From the NCBI RefSeq assembly GCF_019331775.1, contig NZ_JAHBBD010000016.1:1-64000 (forward strand): a stretch of 64,000 nucleotides of DNA. The letters are read 5' to 3'. Source of the DNA: Bifidobacterium phasiani (GTDB taxonomy: Bacteria > Actinomycetota > Actinomycetes > Actinomycetales > Bifidobacteriaceae). Positions 34,586 to 42,535 of this stretch are shown here, piece after piece; position 1 is the stretch's first letter, and each line of letters opens with the position of its first letter. Position numbers and translations under genes: made by a program. The notes beneath the pieces are model-generated. The model was given only the letters and a program-made list of their open reading frames with translations, searched no databases and was not told the origin of the DNA.

Positions 34586-36958
34586 ATGGTGCATGCGGCA
34601 TCGCGGACGCAACGGAGCGCGGTGGTCGTGGACCGGCTGCTGGCCGGCATGACGTTCGACGAGAAGATCGGTCAGCTCAATCAGCGGCTGCTGGGTTGGA
34701 AGGCCGTAAGACGGCGGGGCGACGGGACCCTGGCCGCCAGCGATGAGCTCAAGCGCGAGATCGACAGGTGGGGCGGCCTCGGCGTGCTGTACGGCCTGTT
34801 CCGCGCCGACCCATGGTCGGGCAGGGATTGGGGCAACGGCATACGTCCCCAGGAACGGGGCGAGGCCGCGGCCGTCGTCCAGGAGACGGTGCTCGCGCGC
34901 GGCGCCCACGGCATCGGCGCGCTGCTCAGCGAGGAGGCGCCCCATGGCCACCAGGCGCTCGGCGGCACGATCCTGCCCACGAACCTTGCCCTGGGCGCCA
35001 CCTTCGACCCCGACACGGTGCGCGAGGCGGAGGCCGCGGTGGCGGCCGAGCTCGCCGCCAGCGGGGTGCACATCGCGCTGGTGTCGGGGCTGGACATCGC
35101 CCGCGACCCGCGGTGGGGCCGGTGCGAGGAGTGCTTCGGAGAGGATCCGCTGATGGCCGCGCGGATGTGCGGGGCGATCGTGGAAGGCATGCAGGGCGAA
35201 CAACGCAGCCGTATCGGCCACGGTGGCGTGGCGGTGGTGCTCAAGCATCTGGCGGCGCAGGGCGAGGCCGTGGGCGGGCGCAACGGCCAGTCCGCGATCA
35301 TCGGCGTCCATGACCTGCGTGAGATCCACCTGCCGCCGGTCGAGGCCGGGGTGCGGGCCGGCGCCCTGGGGTTCATGGCGGCGTATAACGACATCGACTC
35401 GATGCCCTGCTGCGCGAACCCGTGGCTGCTACGCGAGTATCTGCGCGACGAGCTCGGCTTCGACGGCATCGTCATGGCCGACGGCCTGGCCGTCGACCGG
35501 CTCGAAACGATGACCGGCTCGATTCCGGCGGCCGGCCGCGCCGCGCTGCTCGCCGGCGTCGACGTTTCGCTGTGGGACCAGGGTTTCGCCTCGTTGGGGC
35601 GGTATGCGGACGACGAGCGCGTGGTGGCCGCGGTGGACCGGTCGCTGCGTCGCGTGCTGGATCTCAAGGCCCGGTTCGGTCTGCTGCCGTGCATGGCGGA
35701 CGACGGGGCGGGCGGAGCCATCGTCGTGGACTCCTGCGGCGACGCGGCCGAGGATACGGGTCACGGCGATGCGCGAGCCGAAGACGGTCGTGCGCCCGAG
35801 CATGCAGGGGGACGCGCGCGCATCGTCATCCCCGACGGCGCTGCGCTGGATGCGGCCGTCCGCCATACCCGAGCCTTGTCCAGGCAGCTGGCTCGGCGAT
35901 GCCTCGTCCTGCTCGCCGGCGTCGACTCCTTGCGTCTGGCGGGCCGTGCGCTGGCCGACGGGCAGGCCGGTCCGGTCGTCGTAGCCGGGCCGTTCGCCGA
36001 TGACCAGGCGTGCTTCCTCGGCGACTACACCGCGCCGTTGCCCGACGGCGAACGGACCACGGTGTATTGGGAGCTGCGTCGCCGCCTTGGCGGCGACCGC
36101 GTGCTGCTGACCGAGGACGGAACGGGCCTGGACGCCGACGCATGGCGCAGGGCCGTCGTCGTCGTCGCGGTGGTGGGCGGCACCAGCGAACGCAGCTATG
36201 ACAGCGCGTTCGCCGACAACGGCGCCGCGGCGGCCGTCGCCGAACACGGCGCGACCTGCGGGGAGGGCGTGGACCTGTCCCGGATCACGCTGCCGTGGGA
36301 CCAGGACGGCCTGCTCGCACGCCTCCGGGAACGGACCGACGCGCCGATCGTCACCGTGGTGGTCTCGGGACGCCCGCATGTGCTGACGTGGGTCATGGAG
36401 ACGTCGTCGGCGACGCTGTGGGCCGGGTACGCGGGGCCGTTCGGTCCCGAGGCCGTGGTCGACGCGCTGCTTGGGCAGGGGCCGATGCCCGGCCGTCTGC
36501 CGGTGACGCTGCCGGCAAGCCCCGGCGCGATACCCGTGCGGTACAACGACCGCCAGAGCGCCGCCGACGTGTACCGGGACGCCGAGGAACCGGTGCTGCT
36601 GCCGTTCGCCCACGGTCTGGGAGCGTTGGACGGCGTGTCGGTCGAGTCGTTCGACGTCGCGGTTGCCGGTATGGCCGTGCGAATCTCGGCGCGTCTGAAG
36701 TGCGGCGTCGAGCCGGCGCAAGGGGCGGTGACCGTGTTCGCCCGCCGGATCGGCGGCACGCGCATCCCGCGGCTCGCCGAATTGGTCGCCAGCGCCTACT
36801 GCGTTCTGGAGGCCGGTCGGACCTGCGAGTTCCATGCCGAGATCGGAATCGACCGGCTGATGGATCCCGGCGACGACGAGACGCGCGTGCATCTGTGGAT
36901 CGGGGGAGAAGCCGCCCGACTGGAACGCGAGGTCATGATACGGCGTCCGGGCATATGA
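34586..36958 (+). CDS. GH3-family beta-glycosidase, substrate unknown
   Basis: This 790-residue protein has the two GH3 domains. The N-terminal barrel includes SEEAPHGHQALGG, DIARDPRWGRCEECFGEDP and VVLKHLAAQGE. The expected nucleophile is Asp299 in GIVMADGLAVDRL. The C-terminal domain includes VVAGPFADDQACFLGDYT and YAGPFGPEAVVDALLGQGPMPGRLPVTLP. No signal peptide is seen. It resembles beta-glucosidase or beta-xylosidase members more than NagZ, so it probably removes a terminal beta-linked sugar. The ATG at 34586 lacks a strong ribosome binding site, so the start is uncertain. It may be transcribed from the importer operon or on its own. Confidence 0.85.
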   Translation: MVHAASRTQRSAVVVDRLLAGMTFDEKIGQLNQRLLGWKAVRRRGDGTLAASDELKREIDRWGGLGVLYGLFRADPWSGRDWGNGIRPQERGEAAAVVQETVLARGAHGIGALLSEEAPHGHQALGGTILPTNLALGATFDPDTVREAEAAVAAELAASGVHIALVSGLDIARDPRWGRCEECFGEDPLMAARMCGAIVEGMQGEQRSRIGHGGVAVVLKHLAAQGEAVGGRNGQSAIIGVHDLREIHLPPVEAGVRAGALGFMAAYNDIDSMPCCANPWLLREYLRDELGFDGIVMADGLAVDRLETMTGSIPAAGRAALLAGVDVSLWDQGFASLGRYADDERVVAAVDRSLRRVLDLKARFGLLPCMADDGAGGAIVVDSCGDAAEDTGHGDARAEDGRAPEHAGGRARIVIPDGAALDAAVRHTRALSRQLARRCLVLLAGVDSLRLAGRALADGQAGPVVVAGPFADDQACFLGDYTAPLPDGERTTVYWELRRRLGGDRVLLTEDGTGLDADAWRRAVVVVAVVGGTSERSYDSAFADNGAAAAVAEHGATCGEGVDLSRITLPWDQDGLLARLRERTDAPIVTVVVSGRPHVLTWVMETSSATLWAGYAGPFGPEAVVDALLGQGPMPGRLPVTLPASPGAIPVRYNDRQSAADVYRDAEEPVLLPFAHGLGALDGVSVESFDVAVAGMAVRISARLKCGVEPAQGAVTVFARRIGGTRIPRLAELVASAYCVLEAGRTCEFHAEIGIDRLMDPGDDETRVHLWIGGEAARLEREVMIRRPGI

Positions 36959-36972
36959 CTGCGTCTACGTGT

Positions 36973-36984
36973 ATATCGCGATAT
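36973..36984. promoter_or_regulatory. Candidate operator ATATCGCGATAT upstream of the LacI gene
   Basis: A perfect 12-bp palindrome with central CGCG lies 79 bp before the regulator start. It has the symmetry of LacI-family sites but does not share the CTAAA arms of the mannosidase operators. Confidence 0.4.
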
Positions 36985-37062
36985 TCTAGAAACTACGGCA
37001 GTGCGGGCGGTGTGACGGCGATGAACCCGCACGCCGACGGAAACAGATCGGTGGGAGGAACC

Positions 37063-38184
37063 ATGTCACGCCCGGGAAAAGCAGGCCAATCGGATTCGCC
37101 GTCACGCGGCCAGCGGGTCAGCCTCAAGGACATCGCCGACGAGCTCGGCATCTCCCAGACCGCCGTCTCCTTCGCCATCAATGATCGTCCGGGCGTGTCC
37201 GCGGAGACCAAGCGCCGTGTCAAGGAGACCGCCGCCAAGCTCGGCTGGAGCCCGGTGTACGCCGCGCAGGCGCTCGGCTCGTCGAAGACGATGACCGTGG
37301 GGTTCGCCCCCGCCCGCGCCCGCAACGGCATCCAGAACGACAACTTCATGATGCAGTTCATGGCCGGCATCCACCAGTCGCTCAGCCGCAAGGGCTACGG
37401 CCTGCTGTTCCGCCCGTGCGGCTCGGACAAGGAGGCGATCGCCGTCTACCGGGACTGGGCGCGGCGCAAGCGCGTCGACGGCGTGATCCTGGCCGACCTG
37501 TACGCCGACGACCCGCGTCCGTCCCTGATGACGGAGCTGGGCCTGCCCGCCGTGCTCGCCGGCGGCCCCGACCCCTCGAACCACGTGCCGTCGCTGTCCA
37601 TCGACGACTCGGCCACGATGCGGACGATCCTCGAGCACCTCAGCCTGCTCGGCCACAAGCGCATCGCCTACCTGTCCGGCGACGGATCGCTCGACTACAG
37701 CCGCACGCGCGTGGCCGCCCTGCAGGAGTTCGGCAAGCGCGGCGACTTCGAGCGCATCTGGGTCGAGTACACCGGCTTCGACTCCGCCACCGGCGTCGAG
37801 CTGACCCAGAAGCTGCTGACCGAGCGCCGGCCGCCGACGGCGTTCATCTACGAGACCGACACGATGGCCGCCGCCAGCCTGCGCGCGCTGAGCGAGCTGC
37901 TGCTGTTCAGCGAGAGCGTCGCCGCCGGCGCCGACGGTCCCAAGGGCCGCGGGTTCCCGTACGACCTGCCGGCCATCGTGAGCTTCGAGGACAGCATCAT
38001 GTGCGAGACGGCGTTCCCCTCGATCACCGCGGTGCATCGAGACGCGAGCCTGTACGGCACCAAGGTCGCCAACCTGCTGCTCAAGGTCCTGGCGGGGGAG
38101 TCCGTCGCGGGCAACCGCAGGATCCTGACGCCGAGGCTCATCGTCCGCGAGAGCACCAGAACGGTCTTCCCACGGCAACGGTAG
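37063..38184 (+). CDS. LacI-family transcriptional regulator of the mannosidase locus
   Basis: This 373-residue protein has the LacI helix-turn-helix VSLKDIADELGISQTAVSFAINDRPGVS followed by the hinge helix region YAAQALGSS and a periplasmic-binding-like effector domain (LGHKRIAYLSGD). About 18 residues precede the helix-turn-helix. The start at 37063 has GGGAGGAA, though an upstream in-frame ATG at 37021 is possible. It closes the locus after the GH3 gene. Sites of the form CTAAAnCGnTTTAG flank the GH125 and GH38 genes and are its likely targets. Confidence 0.9.
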   Translation: MSRPGKAGQSDSPSRGQRVSLKDIADELGISQTAVSFAINDRPGVSAETKRRVKETAAKLGWSPVYAAQALGSSKTMTVGFAPARARNGIQNDNFMMQFMAGIHQSLSRKGYGLLFRPCGSDKEAIAVYRDWARRKRVDGVILADLYADDPRPSLMTELGLPAVLAGGPDPSNHVPSLSIDDSATMRTILEHLSLLGHKRIAYLSGDGSLDYSRTRVAALQEFGKRGDFERIWVEYTGFDSATGVELTQKLLTERRPPTAFIYETDTMAAASLRALSELLLFSESVAAGADGPKGRGFPYDLPAIVSFEDSIMCETAFPSITAVHRDASLYGTKVANLLLKVLAGESVAGNRRILTPRLIVRESTRTVFPRQR

Positions 38185-38223
38185 GCCGGGACCGCAGGCC
38201 TCGCCTTGTCATGACCGGCATAT

Positions 38224-38267
38224 GCCAAGGGCGCGCGTCCCGGAAACCCGGAACGCGCGCCCTTGGC
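38224..38267. terminator. Bidirectional terminator between the LacI and Nudix genes
   Basis: A 14-bp stem (GCCAAGGGCGCGCG and its complement) with a further internal pairing lies between convergent genes. Confidence 0.8.
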
Positions 38268-38293
38268 GTTCGTGCGTTTCACGTGCGTGCGGC

Positions 38294-38815
38294 TCATACC
38301 ATGCGGCCGTCCGCCATGAACATCGCATGGGCGTCGCCGCGCGCCTTGGCGTCCAGGTACCGGCGGAACCGCGCGAGCCGCTCGACGGTGCTGGCGGCCA
38401 ACGGCTCGGGGAGCGCATCGGGCTCGAACCATCCGACGCCCAGGCTCTCCTCGTCGCCGACGTACGGCTCGGCGTTGCCGCCGGGCCTGAGCTCGCACAG
38501 GAACGAGTGGTCCATGTACATCGTCCGGTCGCCGTTGCCGTACACGGTCTCGCGCTCCGCGGAGACGACCGCCACCAGGTCGGTGACCACGGCGTCGACG
38601 CCCGTCTCCTCCTTGATCTCGCGCACCACCGTGTCGGCGGGCTGCTCGCCCGGCTCGTTGATGCCGTAGACCAGCGCCCATTCGCCGGTGTCCGACCGGC
38701 GGCCGAGCAGGATGCGGCCCTCGCCGTCGCGCACCAGGCCGGTCACGCCGACCAGCCAGAGCAGATCATGGCCGATCTTTTCGCGCAGCTTGAGTACGAA
38801 TTCTGGAGTTGGCAT
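38294..38815 (-). CDS. Nudix hydrolase
   Basis: This 173-residue protein has a perfect Nudix box, G-x5-E-x7-REIKEETGV, spanning GINEPGEQPADTVV and REIKEETGV. It hydrolyses a nucleoside diphosphate derivative that cannot be named from sequence. The C-terminal half (MYMDHSFLCELRPGGNAEPYVGDEESLGVGWF) resembles ADP-ribose or dGTP-type Nudix enzymes with a YVGDEE loop. The ATG at 38815 has GGAAGGTGAG upstream. A decayed copy of its first 16 codons lies immediately upstream. Confidence 0.9.
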   Translation of the reverse strand: MPTPEFVLKLREKIGHDLLWLVGVTGLVRDGEGRILLGRRSDTGEWALVYGINEPGEQPADTVVREIKEETGVDAVVTDLVAVVSAERETVYGNGDRTMYMDHSFLCELRPGGNAEPYVGDEESLGVGWFEPDALPEPLAASTVERLARFRRYLDAKARGDAHAMFMADGRMV

Positions 38816-38819
38816 GGTC

Positions 38820-38960
38820 TCACCTTCCGTCCGGCCATGATCCTTCGCGGCCTTGGCGGCCGCTCACCTCGCCTACGGACGGTCCACCGGACCGTCCGCT
38901 TGACGGCTCGGCATGGCCGATCTTCTCGCGCAGCTTGAGTACGAATTCGGGGGTCGGCAT
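38820..38960 (-). pseudogene. Remnant duplicate of the Nudix gene 5' end
   Basis: The frame from the ATG at 38960 reads MPTPEFVLKLREKIGHA, the same as the first 16 residues of the Nudix protein, then diverges and stops at 38820. I count 44 of 48 bases identical between 38768-38815 and 38913-38960. It looks like a paralogue reduced to its first codons, or a recombination scar. Confidence 0.65.
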
Positions 38961-38966
38961 CGCGTC

Positions 38967-40568
38967 TCACTCCGCCCGTCCGGCGGCGGCCATCGCGGCC
39001 ATCCAGGCCTCGACGCCCTCGACGGTCTTCGGGATGTCCTTGGAGATCCACTCCGGGCCGTCCTCGGTCATCAGCACGTCGTCCTCGATGCGCACGCCGA
39101 TGCCGCGGAACTCCGGCGGCACCAGCAGGTCGTTCTCCTTGAAGTACAGGCCCGGCTCGATCGTGAAGATCATGCCCGGGCGGATCCGCGCGCCCTGGTA
39201 CGACTCGTAGCGGGCCTGCGCGCAGTCGTGCACGTCCAGGCCGAGGTGGTGGGCGCAGCCGCAGGCGTGCCAACGGCGGTGCTGCTGGCCCTCGGGGGAG
39301 AGCGACTCCTCGACGCTCACCGGCAGGATGCCCCAGTCGTGCAGGCGCTCGGCCAGCACGCGCATGCACGCGTGGTGGATGTCCGAGTACGTGGCGCCCA
39401 CCTGCGCGGCCTCGAAGCCGGCGGCCTGGGCGCGCAGCACGGTCTCGTAGATGTCGCGCTGCAGCTCGGTGAAACGCCCGTTGACCGGGAACGTGCGGGT
39501 GATGTCGGCCGTGTACAGGCTGTCGGTCTCCACGCCCGCGTCGATGAGCAGCAGGTCGCCGTTGCGCACGACGCCGGTGTTGCGCATCCAGTGCAGGATC
39601 GGCGCGTGCGGGCCGGAGGCGATGATCGTGTCGTAGCCGACCTCGTTGCCCTCCTCGCGCGACACCGAGTTGAACGCGCCCTCGAGCATGCGCTCGGAGC
39701 GCTCCTTGCCGACGACGCGCGGCAGCGTGCGCAGGATGCGGTCGAAGCCCTTCTTCGTGGCGGCCACGGCCTTGCGCATCTCGCCGACCTCGTAGGCGTC
39801 CTTGATCATGCGGGCCTCGGCGGCGACCTCGTGCAGCTTGTCGTCGGCCGCGGCGTTGTCATCCGGGTCGGCGAAGCCGTTGGCCTCGCGCACGCCCTCG
39901 ACCAGCGAGGTGATCGCCGCGTCGGTCTCGCGCACCACGCGCACGCGCACCGCGCCGGCCTCGGCGCCGACGTCCTTGCCGATCGCGTCGGCCAGCTGCG
40001 CGATGTCGTGCGTCTCGATGCCGGTCATCGCGGCCAGCTCCTTGAGACCGGCGCGCGGGCCGACCCAGTATTCGCCGTACTGCGCGGAGGTGTAGTACTC
40101 CTCGGTGCTGTTGTCGGCGCGCGGCGCCACGAACAGTTCGGCGGTATGGGTCTTGCCGGCCTTGGCCTCCTCGGAGTCCGGGTCGACCGGGTCGAGCACG
40201 AGCACCGCGCCCGACTCGTAGTCCTGGCCCAGGCCCGTGTAGTAGGCGAACGTGGTGTCGGGGCGGAACGCGTAGTCGCAGTCGTTGGCGCGCACCTTCG
40301 GCGTGCCCGCCGGGATCACGATGCGCTCGCCCGGGAACTGCGCGCCCAGCGCGTCGATGCGGGCCTGGATGTATGCGCTGGACTCCAGCGGCGCGATCTC
40401 GGGCTCCTGGTCGTCCCAGCCGGTGGTCATGAACTGGCGGAACGTCTCGCCGGTCGGCCGCAGCGTGCGGTTGTTCACGCGGTCGGCGTTCGGCTGCTCG
40501 TCGCCCGGGGCCACGGCCGCCTCGCGGGCCTCGTACTCCTTGTCCTTGTCGGTGATGACTTCGCTCAT
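38967..40568 (-). CDS. pepP: Xaa-Pro aminopeptidase P
   Basis: This 533-residue metallopeptidase releases N-terminal residues preceding proline. An AMP_N domain (DCDYAFRPDTTFAYYTGLG) precedes the pita-bread catalytic domain. The five metal ligands can be seen in LLIDAGVETDSLYTADITRTF (two Asp), GCAHHLGLDVHD (His), FTIEPGLYF (Glu) and GVRIEDDVLM (Glu). The N-terminus is extended by about 50 residues over the minimal enzyme. The start at 40568 has GAGGAG upstream. It is divergent from folC and may help degrade imported proline-containing peptides. Confidence 0.93.
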   Translation of the reverse strand: MSEVITDKDKEYEAREAAVAPGDEQPNADRVNNRTLRPTGETFRQFMTTGWDDQEPEIAPLESSAYIQARIDALGAQFPGERIVIPAGTPKVRANDCDYAFRPDTTFAYYTGLGQDYESGAVLVLDPVDPDSEEAKAGKTHTAELFVAPRADNSTEEYYTSAQYGEYWVGPRAGLKELAAMTGIETHDIAQLADAIGKDVGAEAGAVRVRVVRETDAAITSLVEGVREANGFADPDDNAAADDKLHEVAAEARMIKDAYEVGEMRKAVAATKKGFDRILRTLPRVVGKERSERMLEGAFNSVSREEGNEVGYDTIIASGPHAPILHWMRNTGVVRNGDLLLIDAGVETDSLYTADITRTFPVNGRFTELQRDIYETVLRAQAAGFEAAQVGATYSDIHHACMRVLAERLHDWGILPVSVEESLSPEGQQHRRWHACGCAHHLGLDVHDCAQARYESYQGARIRPGMIFTIEPGLYFKENDLLVPPEFRGIGVRIEDDVLMTEDGPEWISKDIPKTVEGVEAWMAAMAAAGRAE

Positions 40569-40786
40569 CGAAAACTCCTCGTTGATGATGCGGACGGATG
40601 ATCCGCTCCCATCGTAGTCCGTGCGGCGGTCCGCCTCCCGGCGCGGCTCGCTGCCGGCCCCCTGCGGCGCCACCCGTGTCGCGTCCGCGGCGGCGGGCCG
40701 GCCCGTCCGCATCGAATCGGTTGCCCCGTCCGCCTAGAATGAGGGGAGCTTTGCACCGCCGAGAGGAACGCGAGGGAACACACAGC

Positions 40787-42529
40787 ATGTCATTCGAGCA
40801 TCCGAACCAGGGCAACCGGTCCATCCGCGAGGTCGAGCGCGAGATCATGCGCCGGCCGCCGGAGCACAACACCACCAACCTCGACCTCGACCGGATGAAC
40901 CTGATGCTCGACATCCTCGGCCACCCCGAGGACTCGTTCCGCGTCATCCACGTCACCGGCACCAACGGCAAGGGCTCGACGGCCCGCATGGCCGAGGCCC
41001 TGTGCCGCGCCTACGGCATGCGCACCGGCCTGTACACCTCGCCGCATCTGGAACGCATCAACGAGCGCATCGCCATCGACGGGCAGTCGCTGGGCGACGA
41101 CGACTTCGTCGACGCCTGGGACCAGGTCCGCGACCTCGTCGACCTGGTCGACGCCCGGATGGAGGAGCAGGGCAAGCCGAAGATGAGCTTCTTCGAGGTG
41201 CTCACCGCGATGGCGATCTGGAAGTTCGCCGACGCCCCGGTCGACGTGGCCGTCGTCGAGGTCGGCATGGGCGGCGCCTGGGACGCCACCAACGTGCTCG
41301 ACGCCGACGCCGCGATCATCGGGCCGGTCGACATGGACCACATGCAGTGGCTCGGCGACACGGTCGAGCAGATCGCCGAGGAGAAGGCCGGCATCATCAA
41401 GCCGGGCTGCACGGCCGTCATCGGCCCGCAGCCGCACGAGGACGCCGTCATGCCGATCATCGAGCGGGCGGCGGAACGCAACCGCGCCACGCTGGTGCGC
41501 GACGGCCACGAGATGGAGGTCGTCGCCCGCGTGCCCGCGGTCGGCGGCCAGCTGGTCACGCTGCGCACCCCCAACGGCACGTACGCGGAGGTCCCGGTCG
41601 CCAAGTTCGGCCGCCACCAGGCGCACAACGCGCTCGCCGCGCTCGCCGCCGTCGAGGCGGTCGTCCCGGCCAACGGCCCGCTCGACGGCGAGGTCGTCGC
41701 CGAGGCGCTGGGCGGCGTGAAGGTGCCCGGCCGCATCGAGCAGGTGCGCACCTCGCCGACCATCATCATCGACGGCGGCCACAACGTCAACGCCGCCGAG
41801 GCGCTGCGCGACGCCATCGAGGAGAACTACGACTTCCAGCAGCTCGTCGGCGTCGTCGCGATGATGGGCGACAAGCAGGTCGAGGAGTACCTCGGTGTGC
41901 TCGAGCCGCTGCTCAGCCATGTCGTGGTCACCGAGAACTCGTGGCGCGAGCGCGTGATGCCGGCCGACGAACTGGCCGAGGTCGCCGCGCGCGTGTTCGG
42001 CCGCGACCGCGTGACCTGCGTGCCCGACCTGCCCGACGCGATCCAGACCGCGGTCGACATGGTCGACGCCGCCGACGAGCTCGGCGTCGGCTACGGCCAC
42101 GGCGTGCTGATCTGCGGCAGCTTCGTCACCGCCGGCGACGCGCGCACCCTGCTCAAGGAGCAGGTGGCGCAGGACCTGACCCGGCCGAAGGCCGAGCGCG
42201 CAACGTCGCCGGCGGCCGCGGGCCCCGCCGGCGGCGCCTCCGCCGACGGGCAGGGCGGACCGGACGCGCCCGCCGTCGACGCCGAGGCCGACTTCGAGTC
42301 GGACGCGAACCCGGACTTCGACGAGGGCGACTTCGGCATCTTCGACCTGCGGCAGGCGGCCGCCTCGATGCGCGATCTTGCGGACCGCGCCGCCAAGGGC
42401 GCGGCCGAGGTGCTGGGCGACGACGACGGCGCCGATGCGGCCGACCCGGCCGACGTGGACGCGGCCGATACCGACGACGCGGCCGGTTCCGTCGACGACG
42501 CCGCGGCGCCCCCGGCGGGCAGGGCCTGA
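40787..42529 (+). CDS. folC: Bifunctional folylpolyglutamate synthase/dihydrofolate synthase
   Basis: This 580-residue Mur-ligase-type enzyme adds glutamate to dihydropteroate and folates. The P-loop is VTGTNGKGSTARMAEAL, followed by GLYTSPHLERINERI; the C-terminal ligase domain has VPGRIEQVRTSPTIIIDGGHN. The enzyme proper ends near residue 470. Beyond it is an acidic, Ala-rich tail of about 110 residues containing one hydrophobic patch (FGIFDLRQAAASMRDLADRA), which is unusual for FolC. The ATG at 40787 is preceded by GAGGGAA. smc starts 6 bp after the stop, so the two are co-transcribed. Confidence 0.93.
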   Translation: MSFEHPNQGNRSIREVEREIMRRPPEHNTTNLDLDRMNLMLDILGHPEDSFRVIHVTGTNGKGSTARMAEALCRAYGMRTGLYTSPHLERINERIAIDGQSLGDDDFVDAWDQVRDLVDLVDARMEEQGKPKMSFFEVLTAMAIWKFADAPVDVAVVEVGMGGAWDATNVLDADAAIIGPVDMDHMQWLGDTVEQIAEEKAGIIKPGCTAVIGPQPHEDAVMPIIERAAERNRATLVRDGHEMEVVARVPAVGGQLVTLRTPNGTYAEVPVAKFGRHQAHNALAALAAVEAVVPANGPLDGEVVAEALGGVKVPGRIEQVRTSPTIIIDGGHNVNAAEALRDAIEENYDFQQLVGVVAMMGDKQVEEYLGVLEPLLSHVVVTENSWRERVMPADELAEVAARVFGRDRVTCVPDLPDAIQTAVDMVDAADELGVGYGHGVLICGSFVTAGDARTLLKEQVAQDLTRPKAERATSPAAAGPAGGASADGQGGPDAPAVDAEADFESDANPDFDEGDFGIFDLRQAAASMRDLADRAAKGAAEVLGDDDGADAADPADVDAADTDDAAGSVDDAAAPPAGRA

Positions 42530-42535
42530 GCCGCC

